A stretch of DNA of 64,000 nt. Origin: Curtobacterium pusillum (GTDB lineage Bacteria > Actinomycetota > Actinomycetes > Actinomycetales > Microbacteriaceae). Position 1 is the first letter of the stretch, and each line of letters starts with the position of its first letter. This document shows positions 54,757 through 62,522 of the stretch, piece after piece. The position numbers and the translations under genes were made by a program. The stretch is taken from contig NZ_VDZH01000004.1 in assembly GCF_007673235.1 (NCBI RefSeq), positions 186,001 through 250,000 on the forward strand, read 5' to 3'. Under the pieces are notes generated by a model. The model ran no database searches and had not been told where the DNA came from. It saw only the letters and a list, made by a program, of their open reading frames with translations.

Positions 54757-55340
54757 GGGGTCTCCGATCGGGTGGTGTCGTCGCGGGCGGCCTTGAAGGC
54801 CTCCCACTCCTCGAGCATCTTGCGGTGGTAGCCCTGCAGCCACTGCATGTAGTCACGGCCGTTGAGCAGGCGCTCGCGGACCTCGGCGTCGACGTCACCC
54901 GTGCCCGTGCGCCCCGCCGCCTCGACGACGGTCAGGCCGCGGCCGATGATGTCACGCTGCCGGTCGAGGTACTTCCGCTCGCTCGCCAACCACGAACCCC
55001 ACACGTCCGCCTCGGCGCGGAAGTAGTGGCTGCGCTCGCCGGCGACGATGTGCCGCTTCACGAACCCGGAGTCGACGAGCCGGCGGGTGGCCATCGAGAC
55101 CGAGCCCGAGCTCGCGCCGAGTGCTGCCTGCAGGTCGGCGGAGGACGAGTGCGGCGCGCGGGTCATCATGAGGTAGCCGAGCACCCGGGCGTCGGTGAGG
55201 GGCATGCCGGCGCCGTCGTTGAGCATGAGGGCGAACTCCTCGACGAAGGCCTGCCGCTCGGGTTCGAGGACGACGTCGACGACGCGGACCTCGTCGGCGC
55301 GCACGCCGTCGCCGCGCACGCCCGTGCCCTCGGCGCTCAC
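54753..55340 (-). CDS. GbsR/MarR family transcriptional regulator
   Basis: A 195-residue winged-helix regulator. The DNA-binding core is at about residues 45-100 (ARVLGYLMMTRAPHSSSADL, SSGSVSMATRRLVDSGFVKR). A helical C-terminal dimerisation part ends in WLQGYHRKMLEEWEAFK. GTG at 55340 overlaps the serine hydrolase stop, and its stop overlaps the ATPase start. Being inside the operon, it may repress its own transport unit. Confidence 0.88.
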   Translation of the reverse strand: MSAEGTGVRGDGVRADEVRVVDVVLEPERQAFVEEFALMLNDGAGMPLTDARVLGYLMMTRAPHSSSADLQAALGASSGSVSMATRRLVDSGFVKRHIVAGERSHYFRAEADVWGSWLASERKYLDRQRDIIGRGLTVVEAAGRTGTGDVDAEVRERLLNGRDYMQWLQGYHRKMLEEWEAFKAARDDTTRSETP

Positions 55341-56746
55341 GGTGCCAGTCCCGCCGCGACCTCGGGCGACTCGGACGGGATCGCCCAGGGTTCCTCGGTC
55401 ATGCCGCCACCGGCGCGGATCCGGCGGACGGAGCCGTCGGCGTCGCGTTCGTAGGTGATGTCCTCGTCGATGGACCCGAACCGGTTCCCGTGGGTCATCC
55501 GGAGGGTGTCCGCGTCGACCACCTGGAGTCGGGTCGGCGTCTCGAGCGGCGCCGGTGCGGAGGGGTCGAGCTCGACGAGCCGGTCGCCGACGCGCGCGAT
55601 GTCGCTGACGCCCCAGGGGTTCGCGAAGCGGCCGGTGAACGTGTCGGTGTCGACGTCGTCGGGCACCGGGGTCCCCGGGGCGTCGGCGTCGGCCGCGGCG
55701 TCGAGCAGGGTGATGATCGCGGTGGCGATGAGCGTCGCGGGACCGGCCGCCGCGCTCGTCAGCACGGAGACGACGAGCCCGGACGCCGGGTCGAACAGCG
55801 ACTGGGTGATGTGGCCCGGGAAGCCGCCGGAGTGGCCGCGGACCTCGCGCCCGCCGATCCGGTCGACGATGAACCCGGCGCCGTAGCCGCGGGCCGCCGG
55901 GTCCTCGGTGGCGCTCCACGCCTTCCGCTGCGCGAGCCGCTTCGAGTGGTCGTCGAGCAGGGTGCCCTGGCCGATGACGTGCTGCGAGAAGTACCGGACC
56001 AGGTCGGACGCGGTGCCGTGGAACCCGGTCGCCGCGGCCATCGCACGGGTGTCGACGTGGTCGATGCGCTGCCGGGACCGGGCGGTGTGGAAGCCGGTGT
56101 ACCCGACCACGAAGTCGTCGGCGCGGGTGGGGTCCCAGTCCGGTCCGGTGTTGCGGAGGCCGAGCGGTTCGGTGATCGACTCGCGGACGAAGTCGTTGTA
56201 GGACTGCCCGGACACCGCTGCGATGACGAGCCCGAGCAGCGAGTACCCGAGGTTCGAGTAGTTGAACGACGACCCGGTGGGGACCTTCTGCCCGCGGTCG
56301 AGGACGAGCGCGAGCAGCTCCTGCTCGTCCGGGAACGGGCGGAGCAGCGACCAGTAGTCACCGTCGTGGCCGTCCCGGATGACCCCGGCGCCCATCTCCA
56401 TGAGTTCCCGGATCGTGGCGTCGGCGAGCGGCGACCCGCCCTCGACGAGTGCCGGGACGTACGTGCCCACGGTGTCGTCGAGGCGGAGCGACCCGCGCTC
56501 GGCGAGCTGCAGGAGCGCGGTCGCGGTGAAGGTCTTCGAGTGCGAGGCGATGCGGAACAGGTCCGTCGTGGTCAGGCGGCGGCCGGCCTCGACGTCGGCG
56601 TAGCCCCAGGCCTCGTCGAACAGCACCTCGCCGCCGTACCCGATCGCGACCTGCACGCCGGGGACCCGGAGTTGCCAGACCTTGTACGACACCCAGTCGT
56701 GGATGTACGGCAGGGTCTTCCGGTAGGCGGCGAGGGTGTCGGTCAC
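55337..56746 (-). CDS. Serine beta-lactamase-like hydrolase (class C / D-peptidase fold)
   Basis: A 469-residue cytosolic protein without a signal peptide. The penicillin-binding-like motifs are SHSK (S68, K71), YSN (163-165) and HSG (305-307). The C-terminal 120 residues form a lipocalin-like beta domain (FTGRFANPWGVSDI, WAIPS). Such proteins include D-aminopeptidases, esterases and peptidases. With an importer and an M14 peptidase in the same operon, hydrolysis of an imported peptide or D-amino-acid peptide is a reasonable guess. Confidence 0.88.
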   Translation of the reverse strand: MTDTLAAYRKTLPYIHDWVSYKVWQLRVPGVQVAIGYGGEVLFDEAWGYADVEAGRRLTTTDLFRIASHSKTFTATALLQLAERGSLRLDDTVGTYVPALVEGGSPLADATIRELMEMGAGVIRDGHDGDYWSLLRPFPDEQELLALVLDRGQKVPTGSSFNYSNLGYSLLGLVIAAVSGQSYNDFVRESITEPLGLRNTGPDWDPTRADDFVVGYTGFHTARSRQRIDHVDTRAMAAATGFHGTASDLVRYFSQHVIGQGTLLDDHSKRLAQRKAWSATEDPAARGYGAGFIVDRIGGREVRGHSGGFPGHITQSLFDPASGLVVSVLTSAAAGPATLIATAIITLLDAAADADAPGTPVPDDVDTDTFTGRFANPWGVSDIARVGDRLVELDPSAPAPLETPTRLQVVDADTLRMTHGNRFGSIDEDITYERDADGSVRRIRAGGGMTEEPWAIPSESPEVAAGLAP

Positions 56747-56838
56747 GGTGGTCCTTTCGAGGGGCGGTGGTTCGAGTCTGGCGCGTCAGCGCCGTCGGCG
56801 CGCGTCGCGACGCGGGTCGGTGGCCCGCGGGATGCGCG

Positions 56839-57729
56839 TCATCGTCGTCGTGGGTCGAGCGCCGCGCGGAGTGTGTCGCCGAGTGCGATGACGGACAGCA
56901 CCGTCACGGCGAGGAACACCGCGGGTGCGACGAGCATGTGCGGCGCCCGGAGGAACTGCGACGTGGCGGCGGACAACTGCAGTCCCCAGGAGATCGCCGG
57001 GCTCTCGAGCCCGATGCCGAGGTACGTCAGCGACGACTCCGACACGATGACCCCGCCGACCGTGATGGTGGCGAGGACGAGCAGCGGCGAGATCGACGAC
57101 GGCAGCACGTACCGCGTGGTGATCCGCCACGTGGACAGCCCCATCGTGCGGGCGGCCAGGACGAACTCGGCGTTCCGGACGCTCCGCACGCTCGAGCGCA
57201 CGAGCCGGGCCATCGTCGGCCAGCCGAACAGAGCCAGCACGAGCGACACCGTCAGCACCGAGCGCTCGCCCACGCTGTTCAGCACGACGACGGCGCCGAG
57301 CAGGAACGGGAAGCCGAGGAACACGTCGGTGAGCCGGGCGAGCACAGCGTCGACCCAGCCGCCGACCATGCCCGCGACGGTCCCGACGACGACGGCCACG
57401 ACGCCCGCGAGCACGGTGGTGAGCAGTGCGACCGCGATCGACGACCGGGTGCCGTAGACCACGTTGGCGTACACGTCGCAGCCCTGCAGGTCGTAGCCGA
57501 ACGGGTGCCCGGCGGTCGGGGACGCTCCGCTCCGGCCGAGCTGGCACACGCGGGGGTCGCCGTGGCCGAAGAAGCCCGCGAAGAACGACGGGAACACCGC
57601 GACGAGCAGCACGACGACGAGCACCCCGGCCGGCAGCCAGAAGCCCGGCTTCCGGACCGCGGCGCGCAGCGGGCGGCGTTTCGTGACGACGGACGGCTCG
57701 ACGGTGGCGCCGATGGCGGAGGTGGTCAT
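56839..57729 (-). CDS. Peptide ABC transporter permease (DppC type)
   Basis: A 296-residue permease. The N-terminal cytosolic tail ends in a basic stretch (TKRRPLRAAVRKPG), followed by helix 1 and the HPFGYDLQGCDVYANVVYGTR signature. An EAA-like loop and six helices are complete, ending DTLRAALDPRRR. Its ATG overlaps the DppB stop by 4 bases (ATGA). A 92-bp gap separates it from the next gene. Confidence 0.92.
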   Translation of the reverse strand: MTTSAIGATVEPSVVTKRRPLRAAVRKPGFWLPAGVLVVVLLVAVFPSFFAGFFGHGDPRVCQLGRSGASPTAGHPFGYDLQGCDVYANVVYGTRSSIAVALLTTVLAGVVAVVVGTVAGMVGGWVDAVLARLTDVFLGFPFLLGAVVVLNSVGERSVLTVSLVLALFGWPTMARLVRSSVRSVRNAEFVLAARTMGLSTWRITTRYVLPSSISPLLVLATITVGGVIVSESSLTYLGIGLESPAISWGLQLSAATSQFLRAPHMLVAPAVFLAVTVLSVIALGDTLRAALDPRRR

Positions 57730-58667
57730 GCGGAGGCTCCCGTCCGGACGCGCGGGTCGAGGGCGGCGTGCAGCAGGTCGACGAGCACGCTCGTGACGAG
57801 GAACACCAGGATGAGGGCGGTGGAGATGCCGACGACGACCGCGCCCTCGTGCGACCGGATCCCCTGGAACAGCAGGTTCCCGACGCCGGGCAGGTTGAAG
57901 ATGCCCTCGATGATCACGGTGCCGCCCATCAGGTAGCCGAGGTCCGTCGCCAGGTACGTCGCCGTCGGGATGAGCGAGTTGCGCATCACGTGCACGCCGA
58001 CGATCCGGCCCGGTGCCAGGCCCTTCGCCCGGGCGGTCCGGACGAAGTCGGCGTCGAGCGTCTCGATCATCGAGGTCCGGGTGAGCCGCGACACCGCCGC
58101 CAGGCCGAACAGCGCGATGACGAACGCCGGCAGCACGTACGCCTCCGGCCAGCCCGCCGTCACGCCGGCCACGGGGAACCAGTGCAGGCGCACCGAGAAC
58201 ACGAGCTGCAGGGCGACGCCGAGCACGAAGACCGGGATCGCACCGACGACGATGGTGCCGACGAGCACCGTCTTGTCGAGGACCGTCCCGCGGCGGAGCG
58301 CCGACACGACCCCGAGCCCGATGCCGAGCACGATCTCGAGCGCCCACGCGGTCAGCGCCAGGGTGATCGTGACCGGCCACCGCGATGCCATCTGCTCCCC
58401 GACGGACTGCCCGCTGAAGTCCGTGCCGAAGTCCCCGCGGAACAGCCCGCCGACGTACTGCACGTACTGCAGCCAGAGCGGCTGGTCGAGGTGGTACTCG
58501 GCCCGCAGCGCCCGGACGACCGAGTCGCTGAGCGGCCGGTCCCCACCGAGCGCCTTGATCGGGTCGCCCGGCAGCGCGAACGTCATCGCGTAGATGAGGA
58601 AGGTCACGCCGAGGAAGACGATGACCAGGCCGCCGACCCGCCTGCCGACTGCGAGCGCCGGACGCAT
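57726..58667 (-). CDS. Peptide ABC transporter permease (DppB type)
   Basis: A 313-residue permease with six helices. PGDPIKALGGDRPLS near the N-terminus and the loop NLPGVGNLLFQGIRSHEG are DppB signatures. Its start overlaps the end of the M14 gene (TGATG), in the region of the inverted repeat pair, so the palindrome lies at its translation start. Confidence 0.93.
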   Translation of the reverse strand: MRPALAVGRRVGGLVIVFLGVTFLIYAMTFALPGDPIKALGGDRPLSDSVVRALRAEYHLDQPLWLQYVQYVGGLFRGDFGTDFSGQSVGEQMASRWPVTITLALTAWALEIVLGIGLGVVSALRRGTVLDKTVLVGTIVVGAIPVFVLGVALQLVFSVRLHWFPVAGVTAGWPEAYVLPAFVIALFGLAAVSRLTRTSMIETLDADFVRTARAKGLAPGRIVGVHVMRNSLIPTATYLATDLGYLMGGTVIIEGIFNLPGVGNLLFQGIRSHEGAVVVGISTALILVFLVTSVLVDLLHAALDPRVRTGASA

Positions 58668-60064
58668 CACGCGCCTCCAGGCCGACTCGTGGTGACCAGT
58701 GACGGACTGGAGGCGCGACTCGCGCCCGCCACGTGACTCGCGCAGGCGAGGATCGCCCCGAACTGCACCCCCACCAGTTTGCGGATCGGGATCGGTTCGG
58801 CGCCCGTGGCCGCGTCCGCCTGCCAGGTCGCGTACCGCTCCGCCAGGCGGTCGCGCAGCCGCCGGACCGGAGCCGGCGCGGTGCCGGCCGTCGTCTCCGC
58901 CTCGAGCGCGCGGAGCAGCATGCCGCCGTAGCGCAAGCGGAAGCACCGGACGAGGTCCTCGCACCCGAAGCGTTCGGCGACGGTGGCCATCCGGTCGGCG
59001 GGCTCCCGGTCGGCGCGGGCGTGGTCGGTCGCCGGGGTGGCGGTGAGCATCGGGATGAACGCCCGCGAGCCCTCGAGGAACGGCGTCTCGAGGGTGAGCA
59101 TCGGCGACGCCTCGTCGAGGATCGCCTGCAGCTCCGTCCCCGACGCCCCGAGCTCGTCCGCGCACCGGCGGAGGAGGTCCGCGTAGGACTCCGCCGTCGG
59201 GGTCTGGTCGTCGGCGTCCGGGTGGCTCCAGTACGGCAGCTCGGCGACCATGCACAGCGCACCGTGCCGCATCGCCCACGCCGCGCTCGACGCCCCGTGG
59301 ATGTGCTCGCCGGGGTCGACGCCGAGGCCCTCGAGGTACTCGTACGCCGTCTCGATGCCGTCCATCGCGAACACCGCCGGGGCGAGCTCCCGCAGGTACG
59401 GCGACTCGGGCTCCCCGGTGTCGAGCGGCAGCCCGAGCGCCGCTGGAACGGCGTGCAGGGTGTCGATCACGTCGCGGAGGTCCTCGGACAGGTAGTAGTA
59501 GACGCCGCCCATCTCGCCGTTGTGCAGGCTGACGAGCAGGTCCGGCTCGGTGTCGTCGATGAGCCGCATGAACGCGAGGGTCTCCGGCAGCACCTGGTCG
59601 AAGTACACCGACTTGTACGCATTCGGGAACGTCCACTCCACCTGCCTGTCCGGGGCCGGACGGTGGAAGTGCCGCGAGTAGAACACCCGGTCGTGCGGGT
59701 CGTGGAACCAGGCCTCGTTCAGCCGCATGCCGTCCGGGTCGATCGTCGGGACGACGTGCCACGTGACGTCGAGCTCCGCCGATCCGCCCTCGGCCGCCCA
59801 CGTCGCCAGGTGCAGCGCCGTCCACGAGCCGATCGGTTCGTTCGGGTGCACGCCGCCGACGATGACGGCGGCGTGCGACCCGAACCCGATCCGGTAGGAG
59901 TGGAGCGGTTCGCCGAGCCGGCTCGTGCCGATCCGGGTGACCGTGACCTGCTCGGGGTGGGCCGCGGCGAGCGCGTCGAACCGGGCGTGCAGGTCGTCGA
60001 CGAGCGGGAAGCCGTCGTGGTCGGGGACCTCGGCGACGAGCCGGAGGACGGAGTCGGTGTCCAT
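58667..60064 (-). CDS. M14 family zinc carboxypeptidase
   Basis: A 465-residue cytosolic metallopeptidase. The zinc ligands are H73 and E76 (GGVHPNEP) and H181 (SLHNGE), and the catalytic Glu is E275 (MVAELPYW). There is no signal peptide. The last 16 residues (about 450-465, SRASSPSL... SRPGG) are coded by the inverted CTGGAGGC pair. The gene follows the binding protein by 18 bases, so it likely trims peptides that the system imports. Confidence 0.9.
   Translation of the reverse strand: MDTDSVLRLVAEVPDHDGFPLVDDLHARFDALAAAHPEQVTVTRIGTSRLGEPLHSYRIGFGSHAAVIVGGVHPNEPIGSWTALHLATWAAEGGSAELDVTWHVVPTIDPDGMRLNEAWFHDPHDRVFYSRHFHRPAPDRQVEWTFPNAYKSVYFDQVLPETLAFMRLIDDTEPDLLVSLHNGEMGGVYYYLSEDLRDVIDTLHAVPAALGLPLDTGEPESPYLRELAPAVFAMDGIETAYEYLEGLGVDPGEHIHGASSAAWAMRHGALCMVAELPYWSHPDADDQTPTAESYADLLRRCADELGASGTELQAILDEASPMLTLETPFLEGSRAFIPMLTATPATDHARADREPADRMATVAERFGCEDLVRCFRLRYGGMLLRALEAETTAGTAPAPVRRLRDRLAERYATWQADAATGAEPIPIRKLVGVQFGAILACASHVAGASRASSPSLVTTSRPGGA
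58671..58717. repeat. Inverted pair of CTGGAGGC repeats encoding the M14 C-terminus
   Basis: GCGCCTCCAGGCC (58671-58683) faces GGACTGGAGGCGCG (58704-58717). The pair lies wholly inside the end of the M14 gene, immediately before the dppB start codon on the minus strand, and therefore also sits over the dppB ribosome-binding site. Confidence 0.8.
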
Positions 60065-60082
60065 GTGGAGCCTTCCGGACCG

Positions 60083-61675
60083 CTACTTGACGGTGATCTG
60101 CGAGACGACGGGGCTGCCGGCGACGGCCGGGAGCGACGCGATCTTGTCGCTCGTCACGTACGAGTACTTGTCGAAGAAGGTCGGGACGACCGGGAAGTCC
60201 TCCAGGACGGCCTTCTGGGTCTGCGCGTAGTACTCGTTCGCCTCGGCCTGGGACCCGGCGGAGTCGGCCTTCGCGAGCAGGTCGTCGACGGTGTCGTTCT
60301 GGTAGTAGCCGGTGCAGGGTGCGCAGCCGCCGGCCGTCGTGAACAGGGCCCGGAGGGTGTTCTGCTGGCTGATGTACAGCGCGCCCCAGTGGCCGAAGTG
60401 CGGACCCTCGATCTTCTTGTCCGTCAGTTCGGAGTAGTACGAGGCCCAGTCGGTGGTCGCCTTCGCCTCGGCGTCGACCCCGAGGTTCTGCCGGATCTGG
60501 TTCGCGTAGGCCTGGTAGAGCGAGTCGAGGCCGTTGCCGCCCGGGTAGACGAGCGTGATCGTGCCGTCGAACCCGCCGGCCTTCGCGAGGAGCTGCTTCG
60601 CCGCTGCCGGGTCGAACTCGCAGGCGTCACCGCAGATGCCCTCCTGCGTGCCGGACATCGACGGCGGGGTGAGTGCGGTCGCGGGCTCGTACAGGCCGCC
60701 GTAGATCGCCTTGTTCACCTGCTTGCGGTTGATCGACATCGAGATCGCGCGGCGGACGTCGGCGTTCGAGTAGCGCTCGTCCCAGAGCGGGAAGCCGATG
60801 TAGTCGATGCCGGGGGCGTCGAACGAGTGCAGCTTGTCGCCGAAGTCGCCCTTCGCGCTGGTCATCTTGTCGGCGGGCAGGAACAGCACGTCGGCGTTGC
60901 CGGCGAGGACGTCGGTGTAGGCGGTGTTCATGTCGGAGTAGCTGCGGAAGGTGACGTCCTTCGTCGCGGGCTTCGTGCCCTCGTAGCCCTTCCACGCGGT
61001 GACCGTGAACTCCTGGTTCGCCTTCCACGCCGCCGTCATCTCGTACGGGCCGTTGCCGATCGGCTTCTTGTCGTACGCCTTGAGGTCCTCGTACGCGGCC
61101 TCGGGCATCGGGTAGAACGCGGTCTGGGCCTGGCTGAGCTGGAGCGGGAACTGGCTGTCGGCGTGGGTGAGCGTGACCGTGAAGGTGTCGTCGCCGGTGA
61201 CCTTCAGGCCGGACATCTCCTTGGTCTTCGGCGTCCCCTCCGCCGGGTTCAGGTCCGCGTACCCGACGATCGACGCGAGCTGACCGCTGTTCTCCCAGGC
61301 GTTCGGGCCGTACGCGGTCTGGTTCCACGCCTTGACGTAGCTCTCCGGGGTGACGGTCTCGCCGTTCTGGAACTTCCACCCGTCGCGGAGGGTGATCGTC
61401 CACGTGACGTTGTCGCTCGACTCGACGCTCTTCGCGGCGACGTCGTGCAGCTTGCCCTTCGAGTCGGTCTGCGTCAGCGGTGCGAACAGGCTCTGCACCT
61501 GGTCGAACGCGACGGTCTGACGACCCGGGGTGAGGTGGTCGGGCTCGCCGGTGGCGTAGACCAGGCTGCCGCCCGATCCGCCCGACTGGTCGGCGGTGCC
61601 ACTCGCCGAACAGCCGGCGGCCATGAGCACCACGGTGGTCGCTGCTGCCAGCGCGGCGATCGTCCTGCGTCGCAT
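60083..61675 (-). CDS. ABC transporter substrate-binding lipoprotein (family 5, peptide type)
   Basis: A 530-residue DppA/OppA-type binding protein. The signal ends at LMAAGC, with Cys-22 lipidated. YATGEPDHLTPG, WKFQNGETVTPESYV and VRRAISMSINRKQ are family 5 features. It is the first gene of an operon with M14 peptidase, DppB, DppC, a hydrolase, a MarR/GbsR regulator and a double ATPase, all on the minus strand. Confidence 0.93.
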   Translation of the reverse strand: MRRRTIAALAAATTVVLMAAGCSASGTADQSGGSGGSLVYATGEPDHLTPGRQTVAFDQVQSLFAPLTQTDSKGKLHDVAAKSVESSDNVTWTITLRDGWKFQNGETVTPESYVKAWNQTAYGPNAWENSGQLASIVGYADLNPAEGTPKTKEMSGLKVTGDDTFTVTLTHADSQFPLQLSQAQTAFYPMPEAAYEDLKAYDKKPIGNGPYEMTAAWKANQEFTVTAWKGYEGTKPATKDVTFRSYSDMNTAYTDVLAGNADVLFLPADKMTSAKGDFGDKLHSFDAPGIDYIGFPLWDERYSNADVRRAISMSINRKQVNKAIYGGLYEPATALTPPSMSGTQEGICGDACEFDPAAAKQLLAKAGGFDGTITLVYPGGNGLDSLYQAYANQIRQNLGVDAEAKATTDWASYYSELTDKKIEGPHFGHWGALYISQQNTLRALFTTAGGCAPCTGYYQNDTVDDLLAKADSAGSQAEANEYYAQTQKAVLEDFPVVPTFFDKYSYVTSDKIASLPAVAGSPVVSQITVK

Positions 61676-61832
61676 GAAGTCTCCTCGGGTCGTCGTTGAA
61701 GAGTGAAGCTAGGCCCGTCGGAGTCTCCGAGGCAATGGTTCTTTCAATGAACTCTGAAACTTTTACCGATCTGAAACACTCGGGAAACGGGAGCCGTCGC
61801 GCTCGAGGGACCCGGTGTGCCACGCTCGGACC
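61676..61832. promoter_or_regulatory. Promoter region between peptide operon and paiB-like gene
   Basis: This 157-bp gap is markedly richer in A/T than its surroundings. It holds TTCAATGAA (61743-61751), an inverted TTTCA-N8-TGAAA (61742-61759) and two CTGAAAC direct repeats (61753-61759 and 61771-61777). These are candidate sites for the MarR/GbsR regulator of the operon. No confident -10/-35 pair was set. Confidence 0.4.
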
Positions 61833-62522
61833 ATGCGACACACACCGCACTTCCTGATGACGGACGTCGACGAGGTGGAACGGCTCATCGACGCCCACCC
61901 GTGGGCCACGATCGTGTCGCACACCGACTCCGGGCTCGTGGCGTCGCACTACCCGTTCCTGCTCGAGGCCACCGACGACGACGAGATCGTGCTCGTGTCC
62001 CACGTCGGCCGCCCCGACGAGGTCGCCCACGAACTCGGGCAGCACGAGGTCCTCGTCGTGTTCCAGGGCCCGCACGGCTACGTCTCCCCCGCCTGGTACC
62101 CGCCGGAACAGTTCGTGCCGACCTGGAACCACGTCACCGCGCACTGCTGGGGCACGCCGGAGATCCTGTCCGACGACAAGAACTTCCGAGTCCTCGGCGA
62201 GCTCGTCGACCACTTCGAGCGGGTCATGCCGTCGCCCGTGTCGTTGCAGGTCGACGAGGAGACCGCCCGCCGGATGGCCAAGGGCACCGTCGGGATCCGC
62301 ATCCGGGTCACCCGGTTCGACGCCCGCGCGAAGCTCTCGCAGAACAAGGCACCCGAGGTGGTGGACCGGATCATCGCGGGCCTCCGCGGGGACGGCCCCT
62401 ACGCGTCGCCGGCGCTCGCCGACGAGATGGAACGAGCACACGCTGCGCGTGTCGACGGCCTGGAGGCACTGGGCCCACGCCGCCGGTTCCGGGCCGACGC
62501 GCCAGCGGCGGACCGGCCGTGA
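61833..62522 (+). CDS. FMN-binding negative regulator-like protein (PaiB family)
   Basis: A 229-residue protein of the PaiB split-barrel flavin-binding family. HPWATIVSH, the SPAWYPP motif with QFVPTWNH and a VTAHCWG strand, and KLSQNKAPE are typical. PaiB proteins lower expression of degradative enzymes in Bacillus, but many members may be oxidoreductases. The C-terminus contains a CTGGAGGC repeat read as DGLEALG. It overlaps the amidohydrolase start by 4 bases. Confidence 0.88.
   Translation: MRHTPHFLMTDVDEVERLIDAHPWATIVSHTDSGLVASHYPFLLEATDDDEIVLVSHVGRPDEVAHELGQHEVLVVFQGPHGYVSPAWYPPEQFVPTWNHVTAHCWGTPEILSDDKNFRVLGELVDHFERVMPSPVSLQVDEETARRMAKGTVGIRIRVTRFDARAKLSQNKAPEVVDRIIAGLRGDGPYASPALADEMERAHAARVDGLEALGPRRRFRADAPAADRP
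62457..62472 (+). repeat. CTGGAGGC repeat at the end of the paiB-like gene
   Basis: GGCCTGGAGGCACTGG, codons 209-214 of the PaiB-like protein, in its variable tail. One base departs from the CACGG end. Confidence 0.6.

Noticed and set aside
58733-61699. Plus-strand open frame of 988 codons
   Set aside because: Antisense to the M14 peptidase and binding-protein genes, which have clear motifs and signal peptides.
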